Source: Pseudomonas guineae (GTDB lineage: Bacteria > Pseudomonadota > Gammaproteobacteria > Pseudomonadales > Pseudomonadaceae). From it: a DNA stretch of 64,000 nt. Of this stretch, positions 44,649 through 53,973 are shown one piece after another (the first letter of the stretch is position 1; each line of letters starts with the position of its first letter). A model generated the notes under the pieces. That model saw only the letters and a list, made by a program, of their open reading frames with translations, was not told where the DNA came from and did no database searches. Where the stretch lies: contig NZ_FOQL01000002.1 in NCBI RefSeq assembly GCF_900113745.1, positions 124,001 to 188,000 on the forward strand, read 5' to 3'. The translations under genes and the position numbers were made by a program.

Positions 44649-44894
44649 ATGCACGATCCCTTTGAAGAATCACTGCGCGATTTACTTAAGTCGCCCGCCT
44701 CGAGTCACGACGATGACGCTTGCCTGCATCGCGTGCTTAAAACCGCCAACCGCCAAGTCGGTGTCGGTGATTTGTTTGCGCTAATGGGGCACTGGGCAGG
44801 TGCGCTAATGATCGCGCTAAATAACGGCTCGCCTCACGTTACGCCGGTTTCACGCCGTAAAACCTCTGAATCTTCTCTTGATAAGGCTGACTGA
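44649..44894 (+). CDS. cfrX: CfrX (CrfX) small protein
   Basis: 81 residues, starting MHDPFEESLRDLLKSPASSH. Mostly soluble with a short less polar stretch LFALMGHWAGALMIAL. It is found between cmaX and cmpX in pseudomonads; its function is unknown to me. The ATG at 44649 follows GAGGTG. Two bases separate its stop from cmpX, so the two are coupled. Confidence 0.85.
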   Translation: MHDPFEESLRDLLKSPASSHDDDACLHRVLKTANRQVGVGDLFALMGHWAGALMIALNNGSPHVTPVSRRKTSESSLDKAD

Positions 44895-44896
44895 GC

Positions 44897-45712
44897 ATGG
44901 AATTTACTCAAGTGCTGGTTGACGCGATGGCCAGCGTCTGGACACCCATTGCTGCTTTTATTCCGCGGTTGTTTGGCGCCATGGTGGTGGTGTTACTGGG
45001 TTTTGTGGTGGCAAAGTTCCTCGACACGCTGCTGTCGAAATTGCTCGGTAAGATCGGCCTGGATCGTTTGATGGCCGGCACGGGTCTAACCAAGATTCTC
45101 AGTCGCGCCGGTATTCAGGTGCCGGTATCGACCCTGATCGGCAAAATCGTTTACTGGTTCGTGCTGTTGATCTTTCTGGTTACTGCAGCCGAGTCGCTTG
45201 GGCTGGAGCGGGTTTCCGCGACCCTTGATGTGCTGGCCTTGTACCTGCCGAAAGTCTTTGGTGCAGCCTTGGTGTTGCTTGCCGGTGTGCTGTTGGCGCA
45301 ACTGGTCAGTGGCTTGGTGCGCGGCGCGGCTGAAGGCGTAGGGCTGGATTATGCTGGCGGTCTGGGGCGTATCGCTCAGGGCTTGGTGATTATCATCAGT
45401 ATCTCGGTGGCTATTGGTCAGCTTGAGGTCAAAACCGAGCTGCTTAACAACGTGATTGCCATTGTGCTGATCTCGGTAGGGCTGGCTGTCGCCCTCGCTC
45501 TGGGGCTGGGCAGCCGCGATATCGCCAGTCAGATCCTGGCTGGGATTTATGTGCGCGAATTGTATGAGGTAGGGCAACAAGTTCAGGTTGGTACGGTCGA
45601 AGGGCAGATCGAAGAAATCGGCACGGTTAAAACTACGCTGTTGACGGAAACGGGTGAGCTGGTTTCAGTCGCCAACCGTACCTTGCTCGAGCAGCAGGTA
45701 AGCAGCCGCTAA
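44897..45712 (+). CDS. cmpX: CmpX, MscS-like mechanosensitive channel-type membrane protein
   Basis: 271 residues with conserved TM-helix repeats: IPRLFGAMVVVLLGFVVAKF at the N terminus, a pore-like helix (YLPKVFGAALVLLAGVLLAQ), and a further segment (VIAIVLISVGLAVALALGLG followed by SRDIASQILAG), then a small beta domain (VQVGTVEGQIEEIG). It is thought to influence membrane tension and SigX-dependent signalling in pseudomonads. Just 2 bp after cfrX. Intact and of normal length. Confidence 0.9.
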   Translation: MEFTQVLVDAMASVWTPIAAFIPRLFGAMVVVLLGFVVAKFLDTLLSKLLGKIGLDRLMAGTGLTKILSRAGIQVPVSTLIGKIVYWFVLLIFLVTAAESLGLERVSATLDVLALYLPKVFGAALVLLAGVLLAQLVSGLVRGAAEGVGLDYAGGLGRIAQGLVIIISISVAIGQLEVKTELLNNVIAIVLISVGLAVALALGLGSRDIASQILAGIYVRELYEVGQQVQVGTVEGQIEEIGTVKTTLLTETGELVSVANRTLLEQQVSSR

Positions 45713-45800
45713 GGCTAATCCCTGCTATTGTATGCGGCCAATCCGCAGCCTGATTTACAGGCTGCATTGGCTTATGTCCTGACTGTCGGCCCGACTCGTT

Positions 45801-46400
45801 TTGAATAAAGCCCACTCTGCATCCCTACGTTATGACCCCCGCGAACTCTCGGACGAAGAGTTGGTGGCGCGTGCCCATGACGAGTTGTTCCACATTACCC
45901 GCGCCTATGAAGAGTTGATGCGTCGTTATCAGCGCACATTGTTCAATGTGTGTGCGCGTTATTTGGGTAACGACCGTGATGCTGATGATGTTTGCCAGGA
46001 AGTTATGCTCAAAGTCTTATATGGCCTTAAGAACTTTGAGGGTAAGTCAAAGTTTAAAACCTGGCTGTACAGCATCACGTACAACGAGTGCATTACCCAG
46101 TACCGCAAAGAGCGGCGTAAGCGCCGTCTTGTTGACGCCTTAAGTTTGGATCCCCTTGAAGAGGCGTCCGAAGAAAAAGAGCCAAAACCTGAAGATAAAG
46201 GCGGTCTCGATCGTTGGCTTGTGCATGTCAATCCGATTGACCGGGAAATTCTAGTGCTACGTTTTGTCGCAGAGCTGGAGTTTCAGGAGATTGCCGACAT
46301 CATGCACATGGGTCTGAGCGCCACTAAAATGCGTTACAAGCGTGCCCTCGACCGCTTGCGAGAGAAATTTTCAGATAACACTGAAACTTACCTTGAATAA
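45801..46400 (+). CDS. sigX: ECF sigma factor SigX (TTG start)
   Basis: 199 residues. Region 2 has NVCARYLGNDRDADDVCQEV and FKTWLYSITYNECITQYRKE; region 4 has NPIDREILVLRFVAELEFQE then MHMGLSATKMRYKRALDRLR. SigX controls oprF, lipid metabolism and cell-envelope homeostasis in pseudomonads. The frame starts with TTG at 45801 (product M-NKAHSASLRYDP), matching the family start; no anti-sigma gene is seen near it. oprF follows 101 bp downstream, so SigX-dependent and read-through transcripts are expected there. Confidence 0.93.
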   Translation: MNKAHSASLRYDPRELSDEELVARAHDELFHITRAYEELMRRYQRTLFNVCARYLGNDRDADDVCQEVMLKVLYGLKNFEGKSKFKTWLYSITYNECITQYRKERRKRRLVDALSLDPLEEASEEKEPKPEDKGGLDRWLVHVNPIDREILVLRFVAELEFQEIADIMHMGLSATKMRYKRALDRLREKFSDNTETYLE

Positions 46401-46501
46401 AGCCGTCATAGTTAGCGGTTAATTCTGGTAGAATTTCCGGCTGAGTTGTCTTGTGTTTGTCAGACAACTTACTGACCATCATGAGATAGGGAATACTGTT
46501 A

Positions 46502-47467
46502 ATGAAATTGAAAAACACTGTTGGCGTTGTCATTGGCTCGCTGCTGGCTACATCCTCTCTCGCCGTTATGGCTCAGGGTCAAGGCGCTGTAGAAGTAGAA
46601 GGCTTTGCTAAGAAAGAGATGTTTGATAGCGCCCGTGACTTCAAGAACAACGGCAACCTGTTCGGCGGCAGCATCGGTTACTACCTGACCGACGACGTTG
46701 AACTGCGTCTGGCCTACGACGAAGTGCACAACGCCCGTGGCGAAGATGGCCGCAACATCAAGGGCGCGAACACCGCTCTGGATGCTTTGTACCACTTCAA
46801 CAACGCTGGCGACGCACTGCGTCCTTACGTTTCTGCCGGTTTCTCCGATCAAAGCATTGGTCAGTCCGGTCGCAACGGTCGCAATGGTTCTACCTTCGCT
46901 AACATCGGCGGCGGTGCTAAGTACTACTTCACTGACAACTTCTATGCCCGTGCCGGCGTTGAAGCTCAGTACAATATCGACCAGGGCGACACCGAGTGGG
47001 CGCCAAGCGTTGGTATCGGCATGAACTTTGGTGGTGGCAGTGCGCCAGCCCCAGTAGTGGCTGCTGCACCTGAGCCGGTTGCTGAGCCAGTAGCTGCTGA
47101 AGAACCGATGGAACTGGTTCGTGTTGAGCTGGACGTTAAGTTCGACTTCGACAAATCCAGCGTTAAAGAAGAAAGCTACGGCGACATCAAGAACCTGGCT
47201 GACTTCATGAAGCAGTACCCGCAGACCACCACCGTGGTTGAAGGTCACACTGACTCCAAGGGCAGCGACGCCTACAACCAGAACCTGTCCGAGAGCCGTG
47301 CTAACGCCGTTCGTGACGTACTGGTTAACCAGTACGGTGTAGACGCTACTCGCGTTAACGCTGCTGGCTACGGCGAAGCTCGCCCGGTTGCTGACAACGC
47401 CACTGACTCCGGTCGCGCTGTTAACCGCCGCGTAGAAGCTGAAGTAGAAGCACAGATCCAGCAGTAA
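46502..47467 (+). CDS. oprF: Major outer-membrane porin OprF
   Basis: 321 residues: signal peptide (MKLKNTVGVVIGSLLATSSL, ending VMAQ), an N-terminal eight-stranded OmpA-like barrel (about residues 25-175), a Pro/Ala hinge (SAPAPVVAAAPEPVAEPVAA), and a C-terminal OmpA-like domain that binds peptidoglycan (VEGHTDSKGSDAYNQNLSES). No cysteines are present, unlike P. aeruginosa OprF, which has four. AGGGA lies 9 nt before the ATG. Regulated by SigX, encoded directly upstream. A strong terminator follows. Confidence 0.96.
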   Translation: MKLKNTVGVVIGSLLATSSLAVMAQGQGAVEVEGFAKKEMFDSARDFKNNGNLFGGSIGYYLTDDVELRLAYDEVHNARGEDGRNIKGANTALDALYHFNNAGDALRPYVSAGFSDQSIGQSGRNGRNGSTFANIGGGAKYYFTDNFYARAGVEAQYNIDQGDTEWAPSVGIGMNFGGGSAPAPVVAAAPEPVAEPVAAEEPMELVRVELDVKFDFDKSSVKEESYGDIKNLADFMKQYPQTTTVVEGHTDSKGSDAYNQNLSESRANAVRDVLVNQYGVDATRVNAAGYGEARPVADNATDSGRAVNRRVEAEVEAQIQQ

Positions 47468-47483
47468 TCGATCTGGCTGCATA

Positions 47484-47508
47484 GAAAACCCGGCTTCGGC
47501 CGGGTTTT
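47484..47508 (+). terminator. Terminator after oprF
   Basis: AAAACCCGGC / GCCGGGTTTT with a TTC loop, then T residues, 17 bp after the stop. Confidence 0.9.
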
Positions 47509-47605
47509 TCTTTATGGGTGTAGCAGCCTGGACAGCCACGCTGCGGGGCCTACCTACGCGACGTTAAGCAGTGTTCCAGGCTATTTTTTCCTGAAGAAAA
47601 GCGGC

Positions 47606-47632
47606 CATTAAAAGCCCGCTTGTGGCGGGCTA
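47606..47632 (-). terminator. Terminator of the nitrite/nitrate reductase operon
   Basis: AGCCCGC / GCGGGCT with a T-rich tail on the - strand, directly after the cobA stop. Confidence 0.75.
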
Positions 47633-47636
47633 GCGG

Positions 47637-48374
47637 TTAGGCACTGATAGCAGCTAGCTGCATGTTAGGTTGCGCCGCGACCTCGCCGATCACCAGAATG
47701 GCCGGGCTTTTCAATTGAAAATCGTGTGCGGCTTGCTGCATGGCCGAGAGGCTGCTGCGGCATTCACGCTGATGTGGCAGCGAGGCGTTTTCGATCATTG
47801 CCACTGGCATGTCGGCGCGCATGCCGCCGGCCAGCAGGCTTTCGCGAATTTCCGGTAGCTTGGCCACGCCCATATAGACCACCAAGGTGGTGCCGCTCTG
47901 GGCCAGGGCTGACCAGTTCAGGCTGCTGTCGTCCTGAGTATGCGCGGTAATCAAAGTGACGCCGCGGGCAACCCCACGCAGGGTCAGGGGGATACCGCAA
48001 TTGGTAGCACCTGCAAGGCCTGCGGTGATGCCGTTGACCATTTCCACTTCGATGCCGTGTTCACTCAGCCAGTCGGCTTCTTCACTGCCACGTCCGAAGA
48101 TGCAAGGGTCGCCGCCTTTCAGGCGTACCACGCATTTGCCCTGACGTGCATAACGCAGCATCAGGCGATGGATAAACGCCTGCGGGGTAGAACGGCAACC
48201 GCCGCGCTTGCCCACCGGTATTATCCGCGCGCCACTACAATGCTCCAGCACTGCCGGATTGACTAGGTCATCGATCATCACGATGTCGGCCTGATTCAGG
48301 GCTTTCACTGCCTTTATCGTCAGCAGATCGGGGTCACCTGGGCCTGCGCCTACCAACCAAACTTTTGCGCTCAT
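47637..48374 (-). CDS. cobA: Uroporphyrinogen-III C-methyltransferase (siroheme synthesis)
   Basis: 245 residues that methylate uroporphyrinogen III twice with SAM to precorrin-2, the precursor of siroheme. Seen: VWLVGAGPGDPDLLTIKAVK, VIPVGKRGG, VRLKGGDPCIFGRGSEE, YMGV and GITAGLAGATN. Length is that of stand-alone SUMT. It lies 10 bp after nasC as the last gene of nirB-nirD-nasC-cobA, so siroheme supply is produced together with NirB, which needs siroheme. Confidence 0.95.
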   Translation of the reverse strand: MSAKVWLVGAGPGDPDLLTIKAVKALNQADIVMIDDLVNPAVLEHCSGARIIPVGKRGGCRSTPQAFIHRLMLRYARQGKCVVRLKGGDPCIFGRGSEEADWLSEHGIEVEMVNGITAGLAGATNCGIPLTLRGVARGVTLITAHTQDDSSLNWSALAQSGTTLVVYMGVAKLPEIRESLLAGGMRADMPVAMIENASLPHQRECRSSLSAMQQAAHDFQLKSPAILVIGEVAAQPNMQLAAISA

Positions 48375-48384
48375 TCTGATCTCC

Positions 48385-51114
48385 TCAGGCAGTTGTTGCG
48401 GTGGAAGCTGCGTGTGCTGCCAGCAGTCGTTTTATTTCCGGTACACAGGAGCCGCAGCTGGTACCGCATTTGAGTTCCTGCTTAAGACCAGCCACGTCCA
48501 GGCCCTGTGCAATGCCGGCGCACACAGCGTCTTCACTGACGTTTAGGCAGTTGCACAGGGTTTTGCTGGAGCCTGTGCTGTTAGCCGCGCCAGGTGGTGT
48601 CGACACAGGCGCGAGCAACCAGCGGCGTAAATCGGCATCCGCACTACCGGTTTCCCACAGGCCTTTGAGCCAATCGCGTGCTGCGGTCTCGCCGGCCAGG
48701 CGGATGGCGGTGATGCGTCCATCTTCGATGCGCACGCGCTTGCCCACCGCTTTGCGTGGGTCGTCATAAGCCAGTACTGGGCCCTCATGCAGACCTAGCA
48801 AGCGATCAATTTGCGCGAGTAGCTCGGCCTCAGGTGCCACGGCGCAGGCGGCGCGAATCAGCAGAGCGGGGCGCTCGCGTCCGGTCAACGTCAGGTTGGC
48901 GTAGGCGAAGTCTTCGAACCGCGGACGAAGTGCCTGGAAGCGTGTTTGCACCTCGCCTTCGACCAGGGCGAAGAACGTCCATGGCAGCTCGACTTTTTCC
49001 ACTTCGACGCCGGCATGCTTGAGCTCTGGTTGCTTGGACAACGGATCGAATTCCGGTTGGGTCAGTACATTGGTGCCCAAGCCTTTAAGAAAACGATTGC
49101 CCCAATGCATCGGCAGGTAGGCCTGGCCGGAGCGTATCGAGTCATCGGCCTGCACCGGTACGATCAGGCTGCCACGCCGGCTGCGTACTTTGACCAGCTC
49201 ACCATTGAGCAGACGACGCCGGCGCAGTTCGTCGGGGTGCATGCTCAATAAGGCTTCCGGCGCGTGGCCGAACAACAGAGCAGCCGAGCCGGTGCGGCTC
49301 ATACCATGCCACTGGTCACGCAGTCGGCCGGTATTAAGGGTCAGCGAGTATCGCGTATCGCGTTTTTCCTTGGGCGCACGGTAAGGGTCGGCATGAAACT
49401 GCGCGCGTCCGCTTGGGGTTGGGAATTGGCCAACGCTATACAAGCGCGCCGTCCCTTCAGTAGCGCCGGCCGGGAACGGCCATTGCTGGGGACCTTGGTT
49501 ATCCAGCAGCGCGTAGCTCAGCCCCGAGAGGTCGAGATCGCGATGGGTGGTCAGGTGTTTGTATTCTTCAAACAGTGCATTGGGGCTGGCGAAGTCGAAC
49601 AGGCTGGGCAGGCCGGGGCGGAGCAGTTTTTCTAAACGGCGTGCGAAATCTGTGGTGATCGCCCAGTCTGGCCGTGCCTCAAATGGCGCAGGCACGGCAC
49701 GGCGCACATGGCTGACGCGCCGCTCGGAGTTGGTCACCGTGCCTTCCTTTTCGCCCCAGCTGGCAGCGGGCAGGAGCAGGTCAGCGTAGTGGCAGGTCTC
49801 GGTGGTGAAGAAGGCTTCCTGCACCACCACGAATGGGCAGGTGGCGAGGGCTTCGTGCACTTTATTCTGGTCGGGCAGCGATTGCGCCGGGTTGGTACAG
49901 GCGATCCACAGGGCTTTGATCTTGCCAGCGTGTACCGCGTCGAACAGCTCGATGGCGGTTAATCCGCTGGTCTCCGGCAGCGTATCGACGCCCCAGTACT
50001 GCGCGACTTCTGCGCGATGCAAAGGGTCGGCGGCATCGCGATGGCCCGGCAGAAGGTTAGACAGGCTGCCGGTTTCGCGGCCACCCATGGCGTTCGGCTG
50101 GCCGGTTAGGGAGAAGGGTCCGGCGCCAGGCTTGCCAATCTGTCCGGTGGCCAGGTGCAGGTTGATCAGCGCGCTGTTCTTGGCGCTGCCGCTGCTCGAC
50201 TGGTTGAGGCCCATGCACCACAGCGAAAGAAAGCTCGGTGCGCTGCCGATCATCTGCGCGCAAACCTGCAAGGTTTCCTGGCTGATGCCGCACAGTTCGC
50301 TGACCATCTGTGGGTTGTAATCGCGCACCAAGGTTTTTAGAGCATCGAAACCCTCGGTGTGCGCCTCGATATAGGCGCGGTCGATCCAGCCTTCCCACAG
50401 CAGGATATGCAGGATGCCATGGAACAACGCGACGTCGCTGCCCGGCAGGATCGCCACGTGCAGGTCGGCCAGGTCGCAGGTGTCGGTACGCCGTGGATCG
50501 ATCACGATGACCTTCATCTGCGGGCGCTTGGCCTTGGCTTCTTCCAGGCGGCGGAACAATACCGGGTGGGCAAAGGCCATGTTGGAGCCTGCGATCAGCA
50601 CGCAGTCGCTTTGTTCGATGTCCTCATAGTTGCAGGGCGGTGCGTCGGCCCCAAGGCTGCGCTTGTAGCCAACGACTGCCGAACTCATACACAGGCGCGA
50701 GTTGCTGTCGATATTGTTGGTACCGACCAGGGCGCGAGCCAGCTTGTTGAACGCGTAATAATCTTCGGTCAACAGCTGGCCCGATATATAGAACGCGACG
50801 CTGTCTGGGCCGTGTTCGCGGATGGTCTCAGTGAACACATTAGCCGCATGATCCAGGGCGTTGTCCCAGTCCGTGCGTGCTCGAGCCAAGCTCTTGCCCA
50901 GACGCAGTTCGGGGTATTGGCCGCGAGCATCGAGATCGCAGGTCAGGTGCAACGTCGCGCCTTTACTGCACAGCTTGCCAAAGTTGGCCGGGTGATCCGG
51001 ATCACCCTTGACGTCGGTGATCGTCTCGCCGTCGTGTGCGATCAGCACGCCGCAGCCGACGCCGCAGTAGCAGCAGGTCGAGGCGGTGATGCGGGTCTCA
51101 GCGGTTACAGACAT
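48385..51114 (-). CDS. nasC: Assimilatory nitrate reductase, catalytic subunit, with C-terminal BFD-like domain
   Basis: Cytoplasmic molybdopterin enzyme of 909 residues reducing nitrate to nitrite. N-terminal [4Fe-4S] motif CCYCGVGCGVLI plus the fourth Cys in KLCSKG; then MGD-binding regions (SRLCMSSAVVGYK, LNQSSSGSAKNSALINLHLA) and the MGD-binding C-terminal domain (LNTGRLRDQWHGMSRTG). The end carries a bacterioferritin-associated-ferredoxin-like domain with CNCLNVSEDAVCAGI and CGTSCGSCVPEIKR, a [2Fe-2S] site that takes electrons from NADH-linked NirB or another donor. Named nasC after P. aeruginosa usage. It lies 33 bp after nirD. Confidence 0.95.
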   Translation of the reverse strand: MSVTAETRITASTCCYCGVGCGVLIAHDGETITDVKGDPDHPANFGKLCSKGATLHLTCDLDARGQYPELRLGKSLARARTDWDNALDHAANVFTETIREHGPDSVAFYISGQLLTEDYYAFNKLARALVGTNNIDSNSRLCMSSAVVGYKRSLGADAPPCNYEDIEQSDCVLIAGSNMAFAHPVLFRRLEEAKAKRPQMKVIVIDPRRTDTCDLADLHVAILPGSDVALFHGILHILLWEGWIDRAYIEAHTEGFDALKTLVRDYNPQMVSELCGISQETLQVCAQMIGSAPSFLSLWCMGLNQSSSGSAKNSALINLHLATGQIGKPGAGPFSLTGQPNAMGGRETGSLSNLLPGHRDAADPLHRAEVAQYWGVDTLPETSGLTAIELFDAVHAGKIKALWIACTNPAQSLPDQNKVHEALATCPFVVVQEAFFTTETCHYADLLLPAASWGEKEGTVTNSERRVSHVRRAVPAPFEARPDWAITTDFARRLEKLLRPGLPSLFDFASPNALFEEYKHLTTHRDLDLSGLSYALLDNQGPQQWPFPAGATEGTARLYSVGQFPTPSGRAQFHADPYRAPKEKRDTRYSLTLNTGRLRDQWHGMSRTGSAALLFGHAPEALLSMHPDELRRRRLLNGELVKVRSRRGSLIVPVQADDSIRSGQAYLPMHWGNRFLKGLGTNVLTQPEFDPLSKQPELKHAGVEVEKVELPWTFFALVEGEVQTRFQALRPRFEDFAYANLTLTGRERPALLIRAACAVAPEAELLAQIDRLLGLHEGPVLAYDDPRKAVGKRVRIEDGRITAIRLAGETAARDWLKGLWETGSADADLRRWLLAPVSTPPGAANSTGSSKTLCNCLNVSEDAVCAGIAQGLDVAGLKQELKCGTSCGSCVPEIKRLLAAHAASTATTA

Positions 51115-51147
51115 GGCGTGTGATTCCCAGAAGGCAAAGGGCGGGCG

Positions 51148-51483
51148 TCAGGCGCAGGCGGCTGGAGTGGCTACGTTCTGCAGGGCTATTAGCACGCGAC
51201 CGTTTTCCACCTTGGCCTCATGCCGGTGGGCGCAGCCCTGGTCCGGGGCTACGGCTTCGCCGCTGTCCAGCTCGATTTGCCAGCTGTGCAGCGGGCAAGC
51301 CACGCGTTTGCCGTAGATCAGGCCCTGGGACAGCGGGCCGCCCTTGTGCGGGCAACGATCGTCGAGGGCGAAGACCTGGTCATCGGCGGTGCGGAAGATG
51401 GCGATATCACCCTTGGGCCCGGCGATGATGCGGGCACCCAGTGGGTTGATTTCATTCAGGTCGCAGATATCCAGCCAGTTCAT
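51148..51483 (-). CDS. nirD: Nitrite reductase small subunit NirD (Rieske-like)
   Basis: 111 residues with a Rieske fold. In CPHKGGPLSQGLI and CPLHSWQIELD the usual two Cys-x-His pairs are C-P-H and C-P-L-H, the normal [2Fe-2S] Rieske ligands. The start at 51483 overlaps the nirB stop by four bases (ATGA), which I prefer over a longer upstream start. It partners NirB in the NADH-dependent six-electron reduction of nitrite to ammonium. Confidence 0.93.
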   Translation of the reverse strand: MNWLDICDLNEINPLGARIIAGPKGDIAIFRTADDQVFALDDRCPHKGGPLSQGLIYGKRVACPLHSWQIELDSGEAVAPDQGCAHRHEAKVENGRVLIALQNVATPAACA

Positions 51484-53933
51484 GCGTGCGTCTCCAGTTC
51501 CAGCAATGCGATGCGGTCGAATTCTTTCTTCAGCTGCGGTTTGGCCAGCTGCTCCTTCCACGGGTCCTGCTCAAACGACAGCGAGAACAGCAGGCGCTCA
51601 TGCAGGGCCTTGCGCTGCTCGGCATTCTCCAGCACGCCTTTCTTGATGTGTTCCATGCCAACGCGCTGCATGTAATGCACGGTGCGCTCTAGGTAGAAGG
51701 CTTCTTCGCGGTAGAGCTGGAGAAAGGCCAGGCTGTATTCCATGACGTCTTCGGCGGTCTTAACCTTGACGAAGAACTCACCAGCCTCGGTCTTGATCCC
51801 GCCGTTGCCGCCGATATACAGCTCCCAGCCGGAGTCGACGCCGATGATGCCGACGTCTTTGATGCCGGATTCTGCGCAGTTGCGCGGGCAACCGGAGACG
51901 GCCAGCTTGACCTTGTGCGGCGACCACATATTGAACAGCGCGTGCTCCAGGTCGATGCCCATCTGCGTCGAGTTCTGCGTGCCGAATCGGCAGAATTCGC
52001 TGCCGACGCAGGTCTTCACGGTGCGGATGGATTTGCCGTAGGCGTGGCCGGACGGCATGTCGAGGTCTTTCCAAACGCCGGGCAGGTCATCCTTCTTAAT
52101 GCCCAGTAGGTCGATACGTTGACCGCCGGTGACCTTGACCATGGGCACATTGTATTTGTCGGCGACATCGGCGATGCGGCGCAGCTCCGAGGCGTTGGTG
52201 ACGCCGCCCCACATGCGCGGCACCACCGAATAGGTGCCGTCTTTCTGGATGTTGGCGTGGGCGCGCTCGTTGATAAAGCGAGACTGCGGGTCGTCCTTGG
52301 CTTCGCCTGGCCAGGTGGAAATCAGGTAGTAGTTCAGTGCCGGGCGGCAGGTGGCGCAGCCGTTCGGCGTGCTCCAGTTGAGGAAGGTCATGGCGGCCGG
52401 GATGCTGATCAGGTGCTGTTCGCGGATCGCCTTGCGGATCTGCCCATGGTTGAGGTCGCTGCAGCCGCAGATGGCTTTTTCGCTCTTGGGCTTCACATCC
52501 GCCGCACCGCCGACGGTATTGATCAGGATCTGCTCAACCAAACCTGCGCAGGAACCGCAGGAGCTGGCGGCCTTGGTCTGCTTCTTGACATCGTCGACGC
52601 TGAACAACCCGTGTTCCTGAATAGCCTTGACGATGGCGCCTTTACACACACCGTTGCAGCCGCAGACTTCCATATCATCGGGCATCGACATGGCCTTGTT
52701 CTGGCCTTGATGGCCAGTGTCGCCAATGGCGTTTTCGCCGAACATCAGGTGATCGCGGATCTCACTGACGTTGTGGTTTTCGCGGATCTGGCGGAAATAC
52801 CAGCCGCCGTCGGCGGTGTCGCCATAAAGGCAAGCACCAACCAGTACGTCGTCCTTGATCACCAGCTTCTTGTAGACGCCGCCGATGGGGTCAGAGAGGG
52901 TGATGGTTTCGGTGCCTTCCGCGCCCATAAATTCACCGGCGGAGAACAGGTCGATGCCAGTGACTTTTAGTTTGGTCGAGGTGACCGAGCCCTGATAGCG
53001 GGCGAAACCGAGTTGGGCCAGATGATTGGCGCAGACCTTGGCTTGTTCGAACAGCGGCGCCACCAGGCCGTAGGCGATGCCACGGTGGCTGGCGCATTCG
53101 CCGATGGCGTAGACCCGTGGATCGAAGGTTTGCAGGGTGTCGTTGACCAAGATGCCGCGGTTGCAGGCGATCCCGGATTGTTCTGCTAGGTCACTGTTGG
53201 GGCGGATGCCAGCTGCCATCACCACCAGGTCAGCGGGGATCACGTCACCGTCTTTAAACTTCACCGCGCAGACCCGACCTTCACCGTTGTCCAATAGTTC
53301 GGCGGTGAGCTTGGGCAGAAGGAACTTCAGGCCACGGTCTTCTAGCGATTGCTGCAGCAAACGTCCGGCAGTGGCATCAAGCTGGCGTTCCAGTAACCAA
53401 TCACCCAAATGCACCACGGTGACCTCCATGCCGCGCAACTTGAGGCCGTTAGCCGCTTCCAGGCCAAGTAGGCCGCCGCCGATGACTACCGCATGCTTAT
53501 GGGTCTTGGCGGTTTCCATCATCATCTGAGTGTCGGCGATGTCGCGGTAACCGATCACCCCGGCCAGGTCTTTGCCTGGAATCGGCAGGATAAAGGGGTT
53601 GGAGCCGGTAGCGATGAGCAGGCGGTCGTATTCGGCCGTTGTGCCGTCATCGGCTGTGACCAGGCGCTTTTTGCGGTCGATACTGACCACCTTGCGGTTG
53701 AGCATCAGCTGGATATTGTTTTCGGCATACCAGTTGAGGTCGTTGAGCACGATTTCTTCGAAGGTCTGCTCGCCGGCCAGCACAGGGGAAAGCAGGATGC
53801 GGTTGTAGTTCGGGTGCGGTTCGGCACCGAACACCGTAATGTCATAGAGATCGGGGGCGAGCTTGAGCAGCTCTTCTAGGGTGCGTACACCCGCCATACC
53901 GTTACCGACCATTACCAGCTTGAGTTTTTTCAT
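51480..53933 (-). CDS. nirB: NADH-dependent nitrite reductase large subunit NirB
   Basis: 817 residues that reduce nitrite to ammonium. FAD/NAD part: KLVMVGNGMAGVRTLEEL, VVIGGGLLGLEAANGLKLRG, RVYAIGECA. Two BFD-like [2Fe-2S] modules: CGCNGVCKGAIVKAIQ with SCGSCAGLVEQIL, and ICGCSDLNHGQIRKAI with NGCATCRPALNYY. C-terminal siroheme/[4Fe-4S] half: TCVGSEFCRFGTQNST and VSGCPRNCAES. AGGAG lies 9 nt before the ATG at 53933. It heads the nirB-nirD-nasC-cobA operon, whose leader carries a sigma-54 promoter and ANTAR-type hairpins. Confidence 0.96.
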   Translation of the reverse strand: MKKLKLVMVGNGMAGVRTLEELLKLAPDLYDITVFGAEPHPNYNRILLSPVLAGEQTFEEIVLNDLNWYAENNIQLMLNRKVVSIDRKKRLVTADDGTTAEYDRLLIATGSNPFILPIPGKDLAGVIGYRDIADTQMMMETAKTHKHAVVIGGGLLGLEAANGLKLRGMEVTVVHLGDWLLERQLDATAGRLLQQSLEDRGLKFLLPKLTAELLDNGEGRVCAVKFKDGDVIPADLVVMAAGIRPNSDLAEQSGIACNRGILVNDTLQTFDPRVYAIGECASHRGIAYGLVAPLFEQAKVCANHLAQLGFARYQGSVTSTKLKVTGIDLFSAGEFMGAEGTETITLSDPIGGVYKKLVIKDDVLVGACLYGDTADGGWYFRQIRENHNVSEIRDHLMFGENAIGDTGHQGQNKAMSMPDDMEVCGCNGVCKGAIVKAIQEHGLFSVDDVKKQTKAASSCGSCAGLVEQILINTVGGAADVKPKSEKAICGCSDLNHGQIRKAIREQHLISIPAAMTFLNWSTPNGCATCRPALNYYLISTWPGEAKDDPQSRFINERAHANIQKDGTYSVVPRMWGGVTNASELRRIADVADKYNVPMVKVTGGQRIDLLGIKKDDLPGVWKDLDMPSGHAYGKSIRTVKTCVGSEFCRFGTQNSTQMGIDLEHALFNMWSPHKVKLAVSGCPRNCAESGIKDVGIIGVDSGWELYIGGNGGIKTEAGEFFVKVKTAEDVMEYSLAFLQLYREEAFYLERTVHYMQRVGMEHIKKGVLENAEQRKALHERLLFSLSFEQDPWKEQLAKPQLKKEFDRIALLELETHA

Positions 53934-53973
53934 GCCGGCCATCTCCTGAATAAAAAAACACGGAAAAATTGTC

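Noticed and set aside
46499..47539. 346-codon open frame on the - strand
   Set aside because: Antisense to oprF, a very well-supported gene; Val/Ser-rich shadow composition and no signal for translation.
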